64,000 nt of DNA from NCBI RefSeq assembly GCF_016808335.1, contig NC_053138.1, positions 59,860,951 through 59,924,950 of the forward strand. Reading direction: 5' to 3'. Below, piece by piece: positions 20,746 to 32,510 of this stretch (position 1 is the first letter of the stretch; every line of letters begins with the position of its first letter). Under the pieces are notes generated by a model. It was not told where the DNA came from. It worked only from the letters and a program-made list of their open reading frames with translations, and did no database searches. This stretch comes from Panicum virgatum (taxonomy: Eukaryota; Streptophyta; Magnoliopsida; Poales; Poaceae). The position numbers and the translations under genes are program-made.

Positions 20746-22686
20746 ATCTAAACAATGCCAAGTCGAGCCTTGGCTAATGGCTATGCGCAATGATGGCGTG
20801 AATGGTTTCCCTGTCAAGACATCCAACTATTTCATCATGAGCAAATATAGTTAGGAGGGAAGTATCATTGCATGAAAATATGCTCCAACAACACCTAACA
20901 TACCAGATTTGGAGAGCACGGGCGTTATTTTTTTAAATTTTTTTTTGTCATATCAACGTTGCCATGCAAAAGTAGCATATTCGTGCAAAATCGCCGTGTC
21001 ACGGGAATTGAAAACATTCCCAGCTTCCTCTGCATCAGCCGCTCCATGTGCGGTGCATTCTGCGATCTGAACTCGACCGGGGATCGAAGCTTGGAGTGAA
21101 ACCTGCAGAACACTATTCTTCTTAATCTTGGTCCCTGACAGAAAAGTGTCTCAGGTTTGCACTCATCAGGCCATTGGCGTCTCCCTTTTGGTAAGAACTG
21201 AGAATCAGGATAGTGGGAGATATCGATCAGTGCCCTAGGTAGCTAACTCTGCTTTGCAATGTTCTTTGTGCTCCACAATTCCAGTGTCCCTACATTATTA
21301 CATTCCTTGCTCTCGTTTCTGACCTTTTGGCATGCGGACACATGAAGGCAATATTCCAGTCTCGAACCAATTCCTTGCTCAATCTTTATCGGCAAGCGCC
21401 ATGAACAATCTGATAGAGAGTTTAACAATCGATCTAGGGGAAGATCAGATGCTCCGAGTTCAGTCCGAAATTAAAGGTCCATGTTTGTCAAATTGGATAG
21501 TTTAGAATTCCTTCATTCAGTTTCTGCACTTGGAGGTTGGAACACAGAACTTTAGTATCATCTAGTTCATAGGAAAAAGGATGTTACAATTGTATCGGCA
21601 TTTTTAACTGATATCAGAGTTCAGAATTATCCCCTTTGGATAGTTCGAATCGCTCTTTGCAAAGGGGATAATTCTATAATTCAATTCTAATACCGGTTTG
21701 CACTTTTCGTACCTTTCATTTTACACAGCTTGTGACACTGATTCGGAAAACCATCGCTTCAGACTTACCGAAGAATGTCGTCACAAATTTCAACTTGTTG
21801 ATAATACCACAACTCACAAAAGTTTTTTCAGATATCTCCCCCATGCACCATAACCCTACATTCCTCGCTAAATTCTGGCCTGCCCGCGCAAGCGATTCTC
21901 GGTGCACTCAAAACCCTGATAACCACAGGTTTTTTGCAGTCTGCTGGGGACATTCCAATCTTATTCTCGTCTGCAATCAGGAATTTGTGCGCTCTTATCC
22001 GCTGCTCGTCCTCCATCATGAAGACAAAGATCAGGAAGGGGGTAACTGAAATCCAGGACTGGATGTTGCTGAACTGGTTTACAAGGAAATGCTGTGCATG
22101 ACTAGTAGTTGGGTCAGGAGAAGAACTTGAACAATTTGACGTTGGAGAGGACCAGGCCACCAGGGGGAACAAGATGCCTCTGCACCAACACACCAAAGCT
22201 TGAGATGCCATATTGCCATGTGTTGTGCCAGTGACAATCCATGTCTCATCAAGCAGTCTCTTTTCCTCGGACTAGTCTTGGTATATTGTATATGAACTTG
22301 CCAAGCAGATAACAAATCACATTCAAAATTTTCTGTGACAACTACAACTTCACAAAAAATTATGGAAATTGTTAGAAACAATTGTGACTCTACAAAATTC
22401 ATGTCAATATGCTTTTTCTGGAAACTGTTTCTTTACTCCATGATCCCTCATGGTATTATATATACTGCATGTTCTCCCTTAAACAAACATAATGACCATG
22501 TGATGATCACATATAGATATAGCCTTCGATTCTCCCAATCCAAGGAACACAATAACCACAAACTTCCAGAATCCCCACAAAATTCGAAAGAACACACAAG
22601 AATATATTCCATTCTATTCCTCGACACCCTACTTCTCCAAGCCTAAAGCCAAGCCAACCAACTCACCTCCTGCCATGGCCATTCCA
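20746..22686. other. Intergenic, no gene seen
   Basis: About 1.9 kb without a supported exon. Candidate frames (for example 21716-22211) lack domains, compositional bias and splice context. The last few hundred bases are presumably upstream regulatory sequence of the DC1 gene. Confidence 0.5.
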
Positions 22687-22692
22687 TATAAA
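22687..22692 (+). promoter_or_regulatory. TATA box of the DC1 gene
   Basis: TATAAA in the context CCATATAAACCTCC. It would place transcription start near 22,717-22,722 and leave a leader of about 145 bp before the ATG at 22863. This is an inference from position and sequence only. Confidence 0.6.
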
Positions 22693-22862
22693 CCTCCACA
22701 TCCTCGGCTTCGTGGAATGGCACTGTTCTCTCTCGCTCACACACCATTACAATCTCTCTCGAGAACAGTGTGTCAGTGTGCAACGACCACGGGCAATAGC
22801 ATCAGCTCGGAGGCACTCGACCGGGCGCCCGTTCCAGTGCCGGCCTCTTCCCGGCGGCGGCG

Positions 22863-23657
22863 ATGAGGTACGGCGAGGTGGCACACTTCAGCCACCGGCA
22901 GCACCGCCTCCGGCTGGAGCACCACGACACGCCATTCCGGTGCGACGGGTGCCGCGAGGTGGGCATCGGCGCGCGCTTCCGCTGCCCGCACCCGGGCTGC
23001 GACCACGACCTGCACCGGCAGTGCGCGCTCCCGCTCTCGCAGCCGCCGCCGCCGCTCCGGCACCCGTTCTACCCGCGCTGCGCCTTCGCCTTCCTCCCGC
23101 GGGCGCCCGGGCCGCCGCGCTACTGCAACGCGTGCGGCCGCGGCGTCGCCGGCTACGTCTACCACTGCCGCGCGTGCGGCTTCGACCTGCACCCGTGCTG
23201 CGCCGCGCTCCCGCCCGCGCTCGACGCCGGCGGCGGCGTCCGGCTGCACCTGCACCCGGACTCCAGGGCCGGCGCCGCGTGCCACCGGTGCGGCCACCGC
23301 GGGCGCAGCTGGAGCTACCGGAGCCACTGCGGAAGCTTCAGCCTCCACGTGGCGTGCGTCGCGGACATGCTCGTCGAGAGCTGGCACGGCGTCGGCCGCC
23401 ACAAGGGCGCATGCGGCGGCGGACTGGTGGTGCCCGGGGGCGGCGGGTGCAGCAGGCCGGCGCCGGCGATCCGCGGCGCGGCGAAGAGCATCCACGCGGG
23501 CAGGGGAGGAGGGTACGCGCCCTGGGGCAGGAAGAAGGGCAAGGTGAAGCGCTGCTGCGAGATCGCCGGGTTCGCGGGGCAGGTGGTCATCTCGGCGGTG
23601 CTCGGCGACCCCACCGCGCTCATCGCCGGCGCCATAGGGTCCCTCATCGCGCTGTGA
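22863..23657 (+). CDS. DC1-domain (Cys/His-rich C1-clan) zinc-finger protein
   Basis: Single-exon 264-aa protein. It begins MRYGEVAHFSHRQHRLRLEH, whose H-F-S-H-x-x-H start is typical of DC1 proteins. Three C1-like modules follow: about 10-56 (CDGC, CPHPGCDHDLHRQC), 65-118 (CNACGRGVAGYVYHCRACGFDLHPCC) and 124-170 (HRCGHR, HCGSFSLHVAC). A glycine-rich linker and a basic RKKGKVKRCC patch lead to a small hydrophobic C-terminus (about 237-264) that could touch membranes. Plant DC1 proteins are linked to stress and cell-death signalling. The ligand and role here are unknown. The start follows a TATA box and a plausible leader. Its 3' flank is a MULE that begins 22 bp after the stop. Confidence 0.92.
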   Translation: MRYGEVAHFSHRQHRLRLEHHDTPFRCDGCREVGIGARFRCPHPGCDHDLHRQCALPLSQPPPPLRHPFYPRCAFAFLPRAPGPPRYCNACGRGVAGYVYHCRACGFDLHPCCAALPPALDAGGGVRLHLHPDSRAGAACHRCGHRGRSWSYRSHCGSFSLHVACVADMLVESWHGVGRHKGACGGGLVVPGGGGCSRPAPAIRGAAKSIHAGRGGGYAPWGRKKGKVKRCCEIAGFAGQVVISAVLGDPTALIAGAIGSLIAL

Positions 23658-23679
23658 CGGACGGCAGCCCGGCCGAGGG

Positions 23680-24737
23680 GAGAAATTTGAGATTTTTACA
23701 TTCTCGGAAGTAGGCTTCGACAGTTTGCCATCAATAATTGGACCTCGCTGTTTTGCCATTACGAAATGAGGTCACTCCAGTGCTTTGCCTTTCCACTCCT
23801 TTCCAATTCATTTTTCATTTTCTTCTTCTATTTGCAACATGAGATGACTATTTTGCCCCTCCCACATTCACCCTTCTTCTTTCTTGGTCACGAGAGCCCC
23901 ATGCCCCCCGCCTTCTCTTTCTGCTCCCATAGCCGCCGCCGGCTGCCTACCATGGTCACTGCCTACTCATCCATGTAGGAGCCTGCACGCCATAGCCGCC
24001 GCCTGTTCCTCCCCACGGGGGCTCCTGCACGCCATGGCCGCCACGTGTCGCGAATTGGGGGGCACATGGTGCTGGCCGCCGACGTGCTAACGCCCCTAGG
24101 AGAGGAGCTGCGGGCCGCCGGCCCCCACGCTCCCGCCTCCGCCTCGCGCGGCTGCTCCGCGTCGTGGGCTGAGGTGCGGGGGCGGGCGCTGGCGTGGGGA
24201 GCCCGGCGGCAAGTGGGGGCATGTGCGGACGGAGGCTAGGCCGTGGCCGGCGTGGGAGCTGGCGAAGGTGTGAGAGATAGCGGGCATGGCTGCCGGCACT
24301 CCGCCGGGTGCGCAGGCCAGCTCCAGCTCCAGCGATGGGCTCCTGCTCGATGCGCGGGGAAAGAGAAGACGATGCGGGTGGGGCGAGGCGCGCGCCAGGT
24401 CGGCTGCGGGTGGTCGGGCCGCAGGCGGCGAGAGGCGGCGCCGGGTTGACCATGGCGACGAACGAGGTTGGCCTCGGGGCCGGCGGCATCGGGGACTGGA
24501 TGCGTCGGGAGCTCTCGCTCGTGGGAGAAACGAAGGATAAGACCATCGAGGGGCCAGGGATAGTTTGGGAACATGCGGTCAAAGAAAAGGTAGGAAAATG
24601 AAAAATGAATTGAAAAGGGGTGGAAAGGCAAAGCAGCAGAGTGACCTCGTTTCATAATGGCAAAACAGCGAAGTCTAATTATTTGATGGCAAACTGGCGA
24701 AGCCCACTTTCAAGAATGGCGAAATCCCAAATTTCTC
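23680..24737. mobile_element. MULE (possible Pack-MULE) in the DC1 3' flank
   Basis: Terminal inverted repeats of roughly 150 bp start GAGAAATTTGAG (left) and GAGAAATTTGGG (read inward from the right). They share blocks such as CTTTGCCTTTCCAC and AATTCATTTTTCATTTTC. The flanks GGCCGAGGG (23671-23679) and GGCCGAGAG (24738-24746) form a 9-bp duplication with one mismatch. The interior is GC-rich and open on both strands but matches no protein family I recognise; it may be captured sequence. Confidence 0.85.
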
Positions 24738-24746
24738 GGCCGAGAG

Positions 24747-25400
24747 CAGCATGGCGACACGATCGAACGTGCAAAAACACTCTACATATATGTGCATCGC
24801 GGTCGCAGGGCGTGCATTCACATGGTAGTGCCATGGCCGCTCAGGTAGTCTTCGTGGTTATTTACTGAGCAGTAAACAGTAATAACATGTTGGGTGCGTG
24901 GGAGTGGGGGGGCAAATCGTAAAGTTACTCCGTTTCCGTAAGACCACGACTTATTTCTACAGGGGCGGATCTAAGGGGTTGAGGGGGCTCCAGCCCCCTA
25001 CTGCCCAAAACTCCATGGAGCCCCTTAAAATTTTGGAGACCATTGATGAAGGGAGGGAGCAAGCAAGGAAAAGGGTCACCCCTTGTCTTCCATTCCTGGC
25101 TTCACCACTGTTTCTATTCATCGTCTTCTTCGTACAAAGATTGTACAAAGATGCGTAACTCTCCTGCGTATTCAATAAAAAAATTCTATTCATCGTATTT
25201 TTCAACCGAACTGCTAGCGTCCGGATCTCTGGATAAGATGATGCTACCACGTCAAAACTAAGTAACCATTTGGGTGTTTGTAATGTGACAACCGACTTGC
25301 TAGGGCCCGCTTCAATAATTCAGTTGAATACCTATTATATTTTCAAAAGATTTTGTATATAACTATATGTAGAGTTTTATAGCATGTGAGTGTATTTAAA
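24747..25400. other. Intergenic, dispersed-repeat-like
   Basis: Contains a GGGGCGGATCTAAGGGG stretch followed by GGGGGCTCCAGCCCCCT, the kind of phrase seen in dispersed grass repeats. No ends or target duplication were identified and there is no gene. Confidence 0.4.
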
Positions 25401-25449
25401 AAAATCGAAAATAGCACGACATAACGGGTGCCAATCCCTCTCATTCTCT

Positions 25450-26202
25450 TCTTCAGCCCAAATAGCCAGCCCACCTTCCCCTCCTTACCCGACGGGACGG
25501 GCCCAGACGTGGCCCAAAGAACTCAGAAGGAGCAGCCTCCAGCCCATCCCCGACGCGGCTCCGCCCGTGTCCGACTCCCTCGTCGTTCCCCGTTCCGACG
25601 GCCGAGCCCTAGGTGGCGACAGGCAGCCAGAGGGCGGCGGCGGCGCCCGAGCTTGCAGGGCACCAGAGGTCGTCCAAACAGCGCAGGGCGGGGCCGCAAG
25701 GGGCTCGGCAGCGGTCGGCGGCGGCCGAGCACCAGCGCCGAAGGGGCTCCGCGGCCGGCGGGCGTAGCAGGCCTACGGCATCGACTCCATCCCTCGCCAC
25801 TCTGCGCATTCGCCCGTGCTCCCTCCTCTGCTCCGGGCTCAGCACAGCTGCACAGGCGCACGACAAGTCAGCATAGCAACTGAGTTACTGAGGTGCGCAA
25901 TTTGTCAATGTTTTGTGAATTTGTGATTGCAATTTGCGAACACTTGTGTATTTGTGGCAATGTGGTAGTGACAGTGATGCAAGTTAGGATCAATTTTATG
26001 AATCTATAATTTAGGCTGTCAAAACAATATTATCATTTCAAATTTTGAATACACATGATCCAAATCCTGGGCCCACCCCTGGCAGGGGTATGCCACCCAT
26101 TCCCTTCCCTTCCTGCTGTGCAAAATTGAACACCCATGCTTGACCTTGCTTTATTTTTTTTCTCTCATCACCAATCAAGTGAGCAATTAGTTTCTTATAC
26201 AG
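25450..26202 (+). promoter_or_regulatory. SNAPC1 promoter, leader exon and leader intron
   Basis: GGGCCC and GGCCCA motifs at 25,498-25,517 precede a GC-rich leader. A donor (GAG|GTGCGC) at 25,892/25,893 and an acceptor (TTATACAG) ending at 26,202 suggest a 5' untranslated intron before the coding exon. Open frames of 80-150 codons in the GC-rich leader are overlapping and not credible. Confidence 0.5.
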
Positions 26203-26224
26203 TTCTCGAGCCATCTCTGGGAAT

Positions 26225-28164
26225 ATGGATATTGCTCCATTCAAGCTGGACATCGATGAGCTAATAGCCGATTATGCCAAGGTAAATTTGCTCAGAAGTT
26301 TTGTGTGTGTTATGTAGCACATGCCAACTTGGATGAGTTACATTGTTGCGTTCCTGACTGGTAGGAGAACAGCACGTCACTGGCTGATTTCAAGAGAGTT
26401 TGGAAGGCGAAGAAATTTTCTTATCTCTATGAAGGCAGACCTAAGACAAACTCTGGTTTCTTCATGCAGCCCCTCTTTCTGCATTGTATTGGTAGGTGTC
26501 GGCTTCCTGGAAAAGCAGATTTCTGAACTGAACTCGCAACTGCTAATGAACCTTTTTTTTTCCTGCCACTTCTGAACTATTTTTTATTTAATTGTGCACC
26601 CAGGTCATTTGACTTCTCAAAGTTCTCTACACCAAAGATTGGCTGGGCTTTACTGCCTTTACTGTCTGTATGAGTGTCAGCCATACAAGCCACAGTTCAA
26701 GATCTACTTGTCCCTTGGTAAGGCATATATTTTTAAGCCAATAATTTGGTGCTTCTGAATCTGAATGTTAATACACTGAAACTTTTCCTCTATTAAAAAC
26801 AGAGGAGTGCAGGCAACTGAAAGATTTTGTCGTTACGGCTAAGCAAAATGGAGTGCATCTAGTGCCGGCACTTGTCAAAAGGATGCTGGATAAAGGCATG
26901 TTTTTGTTTGGCTACATGAATTTGCTGGGTGATGACAGTGAGAAGCAGATTGAGGAATTGACTGCATTGCAGAATAAACGAGTCCAATTTGCCTGTGACA
27001 AGTATGTGATTTTTGCCAGTGTGATGTCAAGCATTAACATTTGTCTTTTCAGTAAACTGAGCCAAAGAATACTTAGATTATTGACACAACAACATGAGTT
27101 TTTAATATGATTTTTTATCTTTGTATTAGTGTTTCAAGTAATTTGCACCTATGGATCATAAACAAGATTAGTGACATATTTTTCACCTCACTGATGCACT
27201 TGCGCTTTCGTCAAGTTCCTCCACTAGCTACACCCATCTTGCATGTTGTTCTACACTGCAGTTTATTACTGGTGTTATCTTCTCGTGCAAATGAGATTGT
27301 TAGTATTCCATGCTGATATTTTCCTTGTACTTTTATATTGCAGGCTGTTCGCAAACACCCAAGCAGAAAGTTATATGCACATGGACCTGGTATGTTCTTT
27401 AGTTCTACATGCACCACTGCTTTTATAGTTCTATGTCCTATCTTTGCGACACGGCATTTACACTACTTCATGATTTGCAGTTTGCACACTGACACACTTC
27501 CTGTGAGGCTATAATCCTTCCAGTTTTATATTTGAACACAATCTCATTAAGATGGACCTGTGCCTTCTCTTAATTTCCTTAAGACCTGATTAGAGAATTA
27601 TTATACTGTGTTGTTGGGTTGGAAATATAACAGCATAACTTCAAGGGCAGCCTGCCAGTCCGTTCGTTTTGTGATGAGAAATTTATGCAAATGCACTTCT
27701 ATTACTGACACATTTCATCTACATCCAGGGTGCGGAGTTTGAGCTTGATAGCATCAAGAAATTGTCAAAGGAGTATGCTGAAGCCAAAGAATTGGCCCTT
27801 GCAGGTGCTTGCCCCCCTTGTTGCCTTTGCCTTACATTTTCTACATTTGTGTACGCTTTTGGAACTTTACTAACAAGAGCACTGGTTTGAACCTGCTGCT
27901 ATACGTTTACCCTTACTTGCCACCTTGACAGAGGCATGCCAAACTGTCGACATTGAAGATGCTAAGCACATCCTTCAAAGTGATAAACTGTTGGGCGACA
28001 AGATAGATGAGGTTGTCAAAGAATGGGATGCTCAGAGAGAAGTGTTCTATGAGAGAACAGGACTATCACGTGGCAATGAGCTCGCTGTGATTGACAATGA
28101 TGAATCAGGTGTACAACATGACGACTACGATGACTTTGATGAGCTAACACAGCTGCTTGAGTGA
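26225..28164 (+). CDS. snRNA-activating protein complex subunit 1 (SNAPC1/SNAP43 family)
   Basis: Subunit of the complex that binds the upstream element of snRNA promoters for RNA polymerase II and III. Coding exons: 26225-26281, 26365-26491, 26604-26717, 26803-27001, 27344-27389, 27729-27804 and 27932-28164. They are in phase throughout and give 283 aa. The N-terminal SNAP43 domain is clear: MDIAPFKLDIDELIADYAK, DFKRVWKAKKFSYLYEGRP, FMQPLFLHCIGHLTSQSS, then RLAGLYCLYCLYECQPYKP and PALVKRMLDKGMFLFGYMNL. The C-terminal part is acidic and helical, ending DDYDDFDELTQLLE. The start is the ATG 22 bp into the exon, right after a good acceptor. The family has single-copy character in plants. Nothing appears broken. 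Confidence 0.9.
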
Positions 28165-28644
28165 AGAGTGTTTTACACATGAAATCCTTTGTCAGCTTTA
28201 CTAGATTCATCCTTTTTTTTCCTTTCTATTTTGACCTTTCTGTGGTGTACACTGCAATTAGGAATGAAATTTTGTACATAGTTTAAGTTTGTGGCGAAGC
28301 TTATCTCCTGTGGATGCTGGGTGGTGTGGTTTCATGCATTGGGGATCCCCACATGTATCTGGCATCCCAGTTGGCCAATTAACCTGCAATTGTGCATTTC
28401 CAATACAGTTCTTGCAGGAATTCTGTACAGTGAGAATTTGAGATAATATATGTAGATGAACATGACAAAAAATAGGAGCTGTAAATCTAGTTACATAGTG
28501 TGCTGAATTTCTGATAGTTGCATGTGACAGGAATCGGGAAAATATCCTAACATGCGATAGGAACCTCGGTCTACATAACATGCGATAGGAAATGGGGAAA
28601 AAAACAATTGAAAAATAAATTGTGGAAAACTTTTGGGGAAAAGA

Positions 28645-28718
28645 TTCCATTGCCGGGATTTGAACCCGGGTCGCCTAGGTGAGAGCCAGGTATCCTACCC
28701 GGGCTAGACGACAATGGA
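28645..28718 (-). tRNA. tRNA-Glu (anticodon CUC)
   Basis: Read on the minus strand: acceptor arms TCCATTG and CAATGGA pair perfectly over 7 bp. The anticodon loop CTCTCAC places CTC at 34-36. The T arm is CCGGG-TTCAAAT-CCCGG. The anticodon stem pairs CCTGG with CTAGG through one G-U. The D arm has an unusual CCCGGGT loop. It lies about 480 bp downstream of SNAPC1, whose product family activates snRNA genes, not tRNAs, so no link is implied. Confidence 0.88.
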
Positions 28719-29206
28719 TTTGGTCTTTGAATGTACAACTTTGCGAATACAACTAGTATATAAACAGCCGATAACAGATTTGATAGCATCTTGTGAATCC
28801 GGCGTGGAACATATGAGGCACCTATATTTTTTTATGTTCCATTTTTTTTAATAGAAAAGGCAGAACAGCCTTCAACTTTACTCCCTTATCAAGAACAAGA
28901 AAAGGGTGTGCCAAAGCGTGAAAGAAAGCGCAACGCGCTTTCCTCGGAGCCCTAGATCTGAAAAATCCCACCCTGCGCTTGCTGTCCTCTCGTGCCAGCC
29001 AAAGCCAGTTCCCAATCTTCCATTCCATGCTTGCAAGGTTGTAGCATTATCTACCACGCATCAAAGAAGTTTACAGTTTAGGATTTACCACAAAGGCATA
29101 CTACTAAGCATTACTTACCATGACAATTGCAACCGCCACGGTGAATGATTGAGAAAACAATTGCTGCACAAGAGTAGCTCACTCGCATTTCAAGATTCAT
29201 GATAAT

Positions 29207-29346
29207 CACTGCGTTCGGCAGACTGGAGCTGGAGTGCCGTGAGAGAAAAATACTGTTACCTGACTGGTGGCTGGAGACTGGAGCTGGAGGGATTTGAGAG
29301 GAGAATACTGTAGTACTGGAGGCTACACCGACAGCCGAACGCAGTG
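29207..29346. mobile_element. 140-bp MITE, AAT target duplication
   Basis: Perfect 13-bp inverted ends CACTGCGTTCGGC and GCCGAACGCAGTG are flanked by AAT on both sides (29204-29206 and 29347-29349). A 3-bp duplication fits PIF/Harbinger-type MITEs. The interior is rich in CTGGAG repeats. The rest of 28,719-29,600 holds no gene. Confidence 0.7.
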
Positions 29347-29599
29347 AATATGGTCCTCGATGCACAGCTGCATACAGTACCAGCTGGTAGTTCATCCCTG
29401 TTCCATGTGGTCTCGCAGGCCTCCTGCGCTGCGAGGGCTCCAACCTCTCATGTGATCGCTGACCGAGATGGTCCGGTGTGGTCTGGCCCATTCATTTCCT
29501 CTTTATCCCTCTCCATCTGCTCACAAAAAATAGAAAAAGGCAATTCATGACTTTTGCTGCATCGTGCAGTCCTTTTGATCACCTTGTGAGCAAGGTTAA

Positions 29600-30015
29600 T
29601 CTAACCGGTGGGAACCGGTCCTTTGACCGGTCCGGTCCGGTTCCGGTTTCGACCGGTACCCAACCGGCTAAAATTTAAATTTTAAATTTGAATTCAAAAA
29701 ATGAAAAATTCCCAAAAAATTCCTAAAAATACTTCAAGTTGTGATGAATCTAATGGTGTCAATTTTTCTCAAAAATTCATTCATTTAGTATAGTTTTTGG
29801 GAATTTAAAGTTAAATCAAAAAAGAAAAAGAAAAAAAATGGGCCAGCCCACCGATCAAACCGGCCGGTAAACCGGTTGCACGGGAGCTTTTGAATTTCAA
29901 ACCGGTCAAACCGACCGGTAAACCGGCCGATAAACCGGTCAAACCGGCCGGTAAACCGGTCGGAACCGGTTGTATGAGAGTTTTTGAATTTATTTCAAAA
30001 AATGGGCCAGCCCAA
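29600..30015. repeat. ACCGGT-rich repeat, probable transposon remnant
   Basis: The words ACCGGT, GGCCGGTAAACCGG and CCGGTCAAACC recur more than a dozen times. AATGGGCCAGCCCA occurs twice (about 29,838 and 30,001). A TTTAAATTTTAAATTTGAATT core lies between the two CCGGT-rich arms. The arms are roughly inverted. Class not determined. The CCGGT richness recalls the CAGACCGGT repeats at 1-720, but the units differ. Confidence 0.55.
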
Positions 30016-30152
30016 TAATTAGCATCATTAGATTCGTCTCGCGATTTACAACTCATGTGCAAAAAATTTTGTAAATAGACTTCATCTAGTATTTCAAATT
30101 AGTAAGATTCTATCGCAAAATTTTTTTGTGTTCGAACTAAACACGGCCAAGG
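30016..30152. mobile_element. MITE fragment of the TTTAGTT / GATTCGTCTCG type
   Basis: Contains ATTAGATTCGTCTCGCG and ends CGAACTAAACACGGCC, which are the inner block and right terminus of the common grass element seen complete elsewhere in the window. The left half is missing, replaced by the ACCGGT repeat. Confidence 0.55.
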
Positions 30153-30833
30153 CATTGGATTCGGAGCAACAATATCCCAGGCCTGGCAGCCTCCCTGCTT
30201 GCTTGCTTCTCCGCCACTTTACTCCACTGCTTCTCTAATCCTACTTACCGTCCTACCGGAATGTACCCAAAGTGGTAGCTCCAGGACGCAGCAGCTGAAC
30301 GAGCGCAGCACGCAGGACACAGGCTGCAGAAGCAGTTGCTGCCTTGCCTTGCTGGGTTGAGCCGGCCGAGTCTGTTTCCATTCCAGTTCGGGCTCGCGTT
30401 GTCACTTGCCGGCTTGCAGGACAGGATCACATGAGCGTGGGTTTGACGACGATCTCCGAGGTGAAATCTTTGCCCCTGCCATGGTTTCCGTCCGTGCAAG
30501 CAATCCGGTACCGCGTCGCTGCCGTTCGTGTCCGCACTGTGTTTCTTGATGTTGGTGGCCATGTCGCTGTCGAGAAGTGGGCATCTGCACTTGTGCAGGT
30601 GTTCTTGTTCGGTTGTTCAGAGCCATGGATAGAAGGATGCCCGGAAAATGGGACATCTTTTCGTTTGCTTTTCTTTCTCTCTGGGTGAATTCGATTGAGC
30701 GGTTGCGACGCGCTGTGCGCTACGTGGTTTTGCGCGGATTTCTTGTTCTGATCTTGCAAGCCGATTCCCCTGAGCAGGTTCTTCCGAGCAATTGGATGTG
30801 AAGCTGAAGCCACCGGCCTCGAGCGAGGAGGGG

Positions 30834-32510
30834 ATGGAGGGATCGAGGCCGAGGAGGGGCTCGCCGGCGAGGGTCCGCACCGTGCCGATCGCCGTCACGC
30901 CGGAGGGCTTCTGGTGCTGCCCGTCCCCGGCGGCGCTGCACAAGAGCCTCAAGAACCCGCACCACCACCACCACCACCACCACGCCGGCGGCGGCAACAA
31001 GCAGGCGCCGCCGCAGCAGAATAAGACCCCATCGGCCCCTCCGTCCAAGGCGCCGTCAGTCCAGACCGCGCCGTCCGTGACCGACGAGCCACCGGCGCCC
31101 GCCGACGAGCCGCGGCCGCAGGAACAAGCGGCCGCCGAGGCCCCGGCGCCAGCGCCGGCGGGCGGGCAGCAGGAGCCGCAGCCGCAGCACAAGATCTGCG
31201 TCGGGTTCGGGCGGCCGGAGACCAGCGACCTGACGGTGATGCTGTACGGGAAGGAGGGGATCGCCGTCAGGATGGGCGTGCACAGGGACGTCCTCTGCCG
31301 GAGCAGCGCCTTCTTCGCCGCGCGGCTCGCCGGCGGCCACGGCCCGCCGCCGCCGTGCGTGGAGATCCACGACTGCGACGACGCGGAGATCTACGTCGAG
31401 ACCGTCGGCCTCATGTACTGCGACGAGGCCAAGCACCGGCTGCTCAAGCAGAGCGTCCCCCGCGTCCTGCGCATCATGAAGGTAACGAGGAATAGCATTG
31501 CCAATCCATCGTAGCGTCTTCCATCGATTCTGCAATCCTCACCCCCATTGGAAGGAACCCCGACCATTTCGCAGGTTGCCGAGGTGCTTGGCTTCCATGG
31601 ATGCGTCAAGTCATGCCTCGAGTACTTGGAAGCCGTCCCTTGGGTCGGCGAGGAAGAAGACAACGTCGTGGCCTCGATACGGCGTCTTCAGAGCAAGGAC
31701 TATGGAGTCAGCCCGCTGCTAAGGAGGATTTCATCTGAGAATCTCAACTCACTGGGTGACACATTGGCAAACATAATGGAGATGGTACTGACGAGCACCG
31801 ATGATCGGGGGCGTCGGGAGATGAAAACCTTGGTTCTGAATCTTCTCAAGGACAGCAGCCATTGCACTGATGGATCTTCAGACATCTGTTCTGAAACGCT
31901 GTACAGTTCATGCCGAGGGTGCTTGGACAGGCTCCATCGACTGTTTACAGAAGCATCTGAAGAGGATTATGCAGTGAATGTTACGCGGCGGATCACCCTG
32001 GAGACTGATAATCTCCTATGGCTGGTGGAGATTCTTGTCACCCAGCGAATCTGCGACGGCTTTGTGGCTATGTGGTCAAGCCAAACGGAGCTTGCTGAAT
32101 TACATCCGAAATTGCCGGCAGCACTTCGGTACACCGTGAGCTGCATCACGGCGAGGCTGTTTGTCGGCATTGGGAGAGGGGAGATGCTTCCATCCAAGAA
32201 CACCCGTCTCAGTCTCCTGCAGGTATGGCTGCAACCGCTGATCGATGACTACTCGTGGCTGCAATGCAGCTGCCGGTCGTTTGACAGTAAGCTCGTCGAG
32301 GACGGGATCGGGCAGACGATCCTGACGCTTCCATTGGAGGACCAAAGGTCTATGCTACTGTCATGGTTTGGGAGGTTCTTGAAGTTGGGGGATAACTGCC
32401 CGAATCTGCAGAGGGCGTTTGAAGTGTGGTGGCGAAGGACTTTCGTCAGGCCGTATGTTAATGAGGCTGAGGCAGGTAATGTTTTGTCATCAGATAGGAG
32501 TTCATCTTGA
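30834..32510 (+). CDS. BTB/POZ domain protein (plant At1g63850/At3g50780-like)
   Basis: Exons 30834-31481 and 31575-32510, both in phase 0, give 527 aa. The N-terminus carries a conserved VRTVPIAVTPEGFWCCPSP motif, a run of eight histidines (43-50), and a proline/glutamine/alanine-rich linker. The BTB fold covers about 128-230: SDLTVMLYGKEG, the H-R-D-V-L-C-R-S-S-A-F-F element at 150-161, and VEIHDCDDAEIYVETVGLMY. The helical C-terminal half contains WLVEILVTQRICDGFVAMW and WLQCSCRSFDSKLVEDGIGQ, typical of this plant subfamily. Family knowledge: BTB proteins often act as CUL3 substrate adaptors. That is an inference here. The start is the first ATG in frame (an earlier in-frame TTG is not used). 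The subfamily name is from memory. Confidence 0.9.

Noticed and set aside
23956..24582. 208-codon minus-strand open frame
   Set aside because: It lies inside the second MULE, is proline/arginine-rich, has no domain and is open in several frames, as GC-rich DNA often is.
30960..30984. Histidine run in the BTB protein as an artefact or tag
   Set aside because: The CACCAC run continues in frame inside a natural low-complexity linker. Such runs are common in grass proteins.
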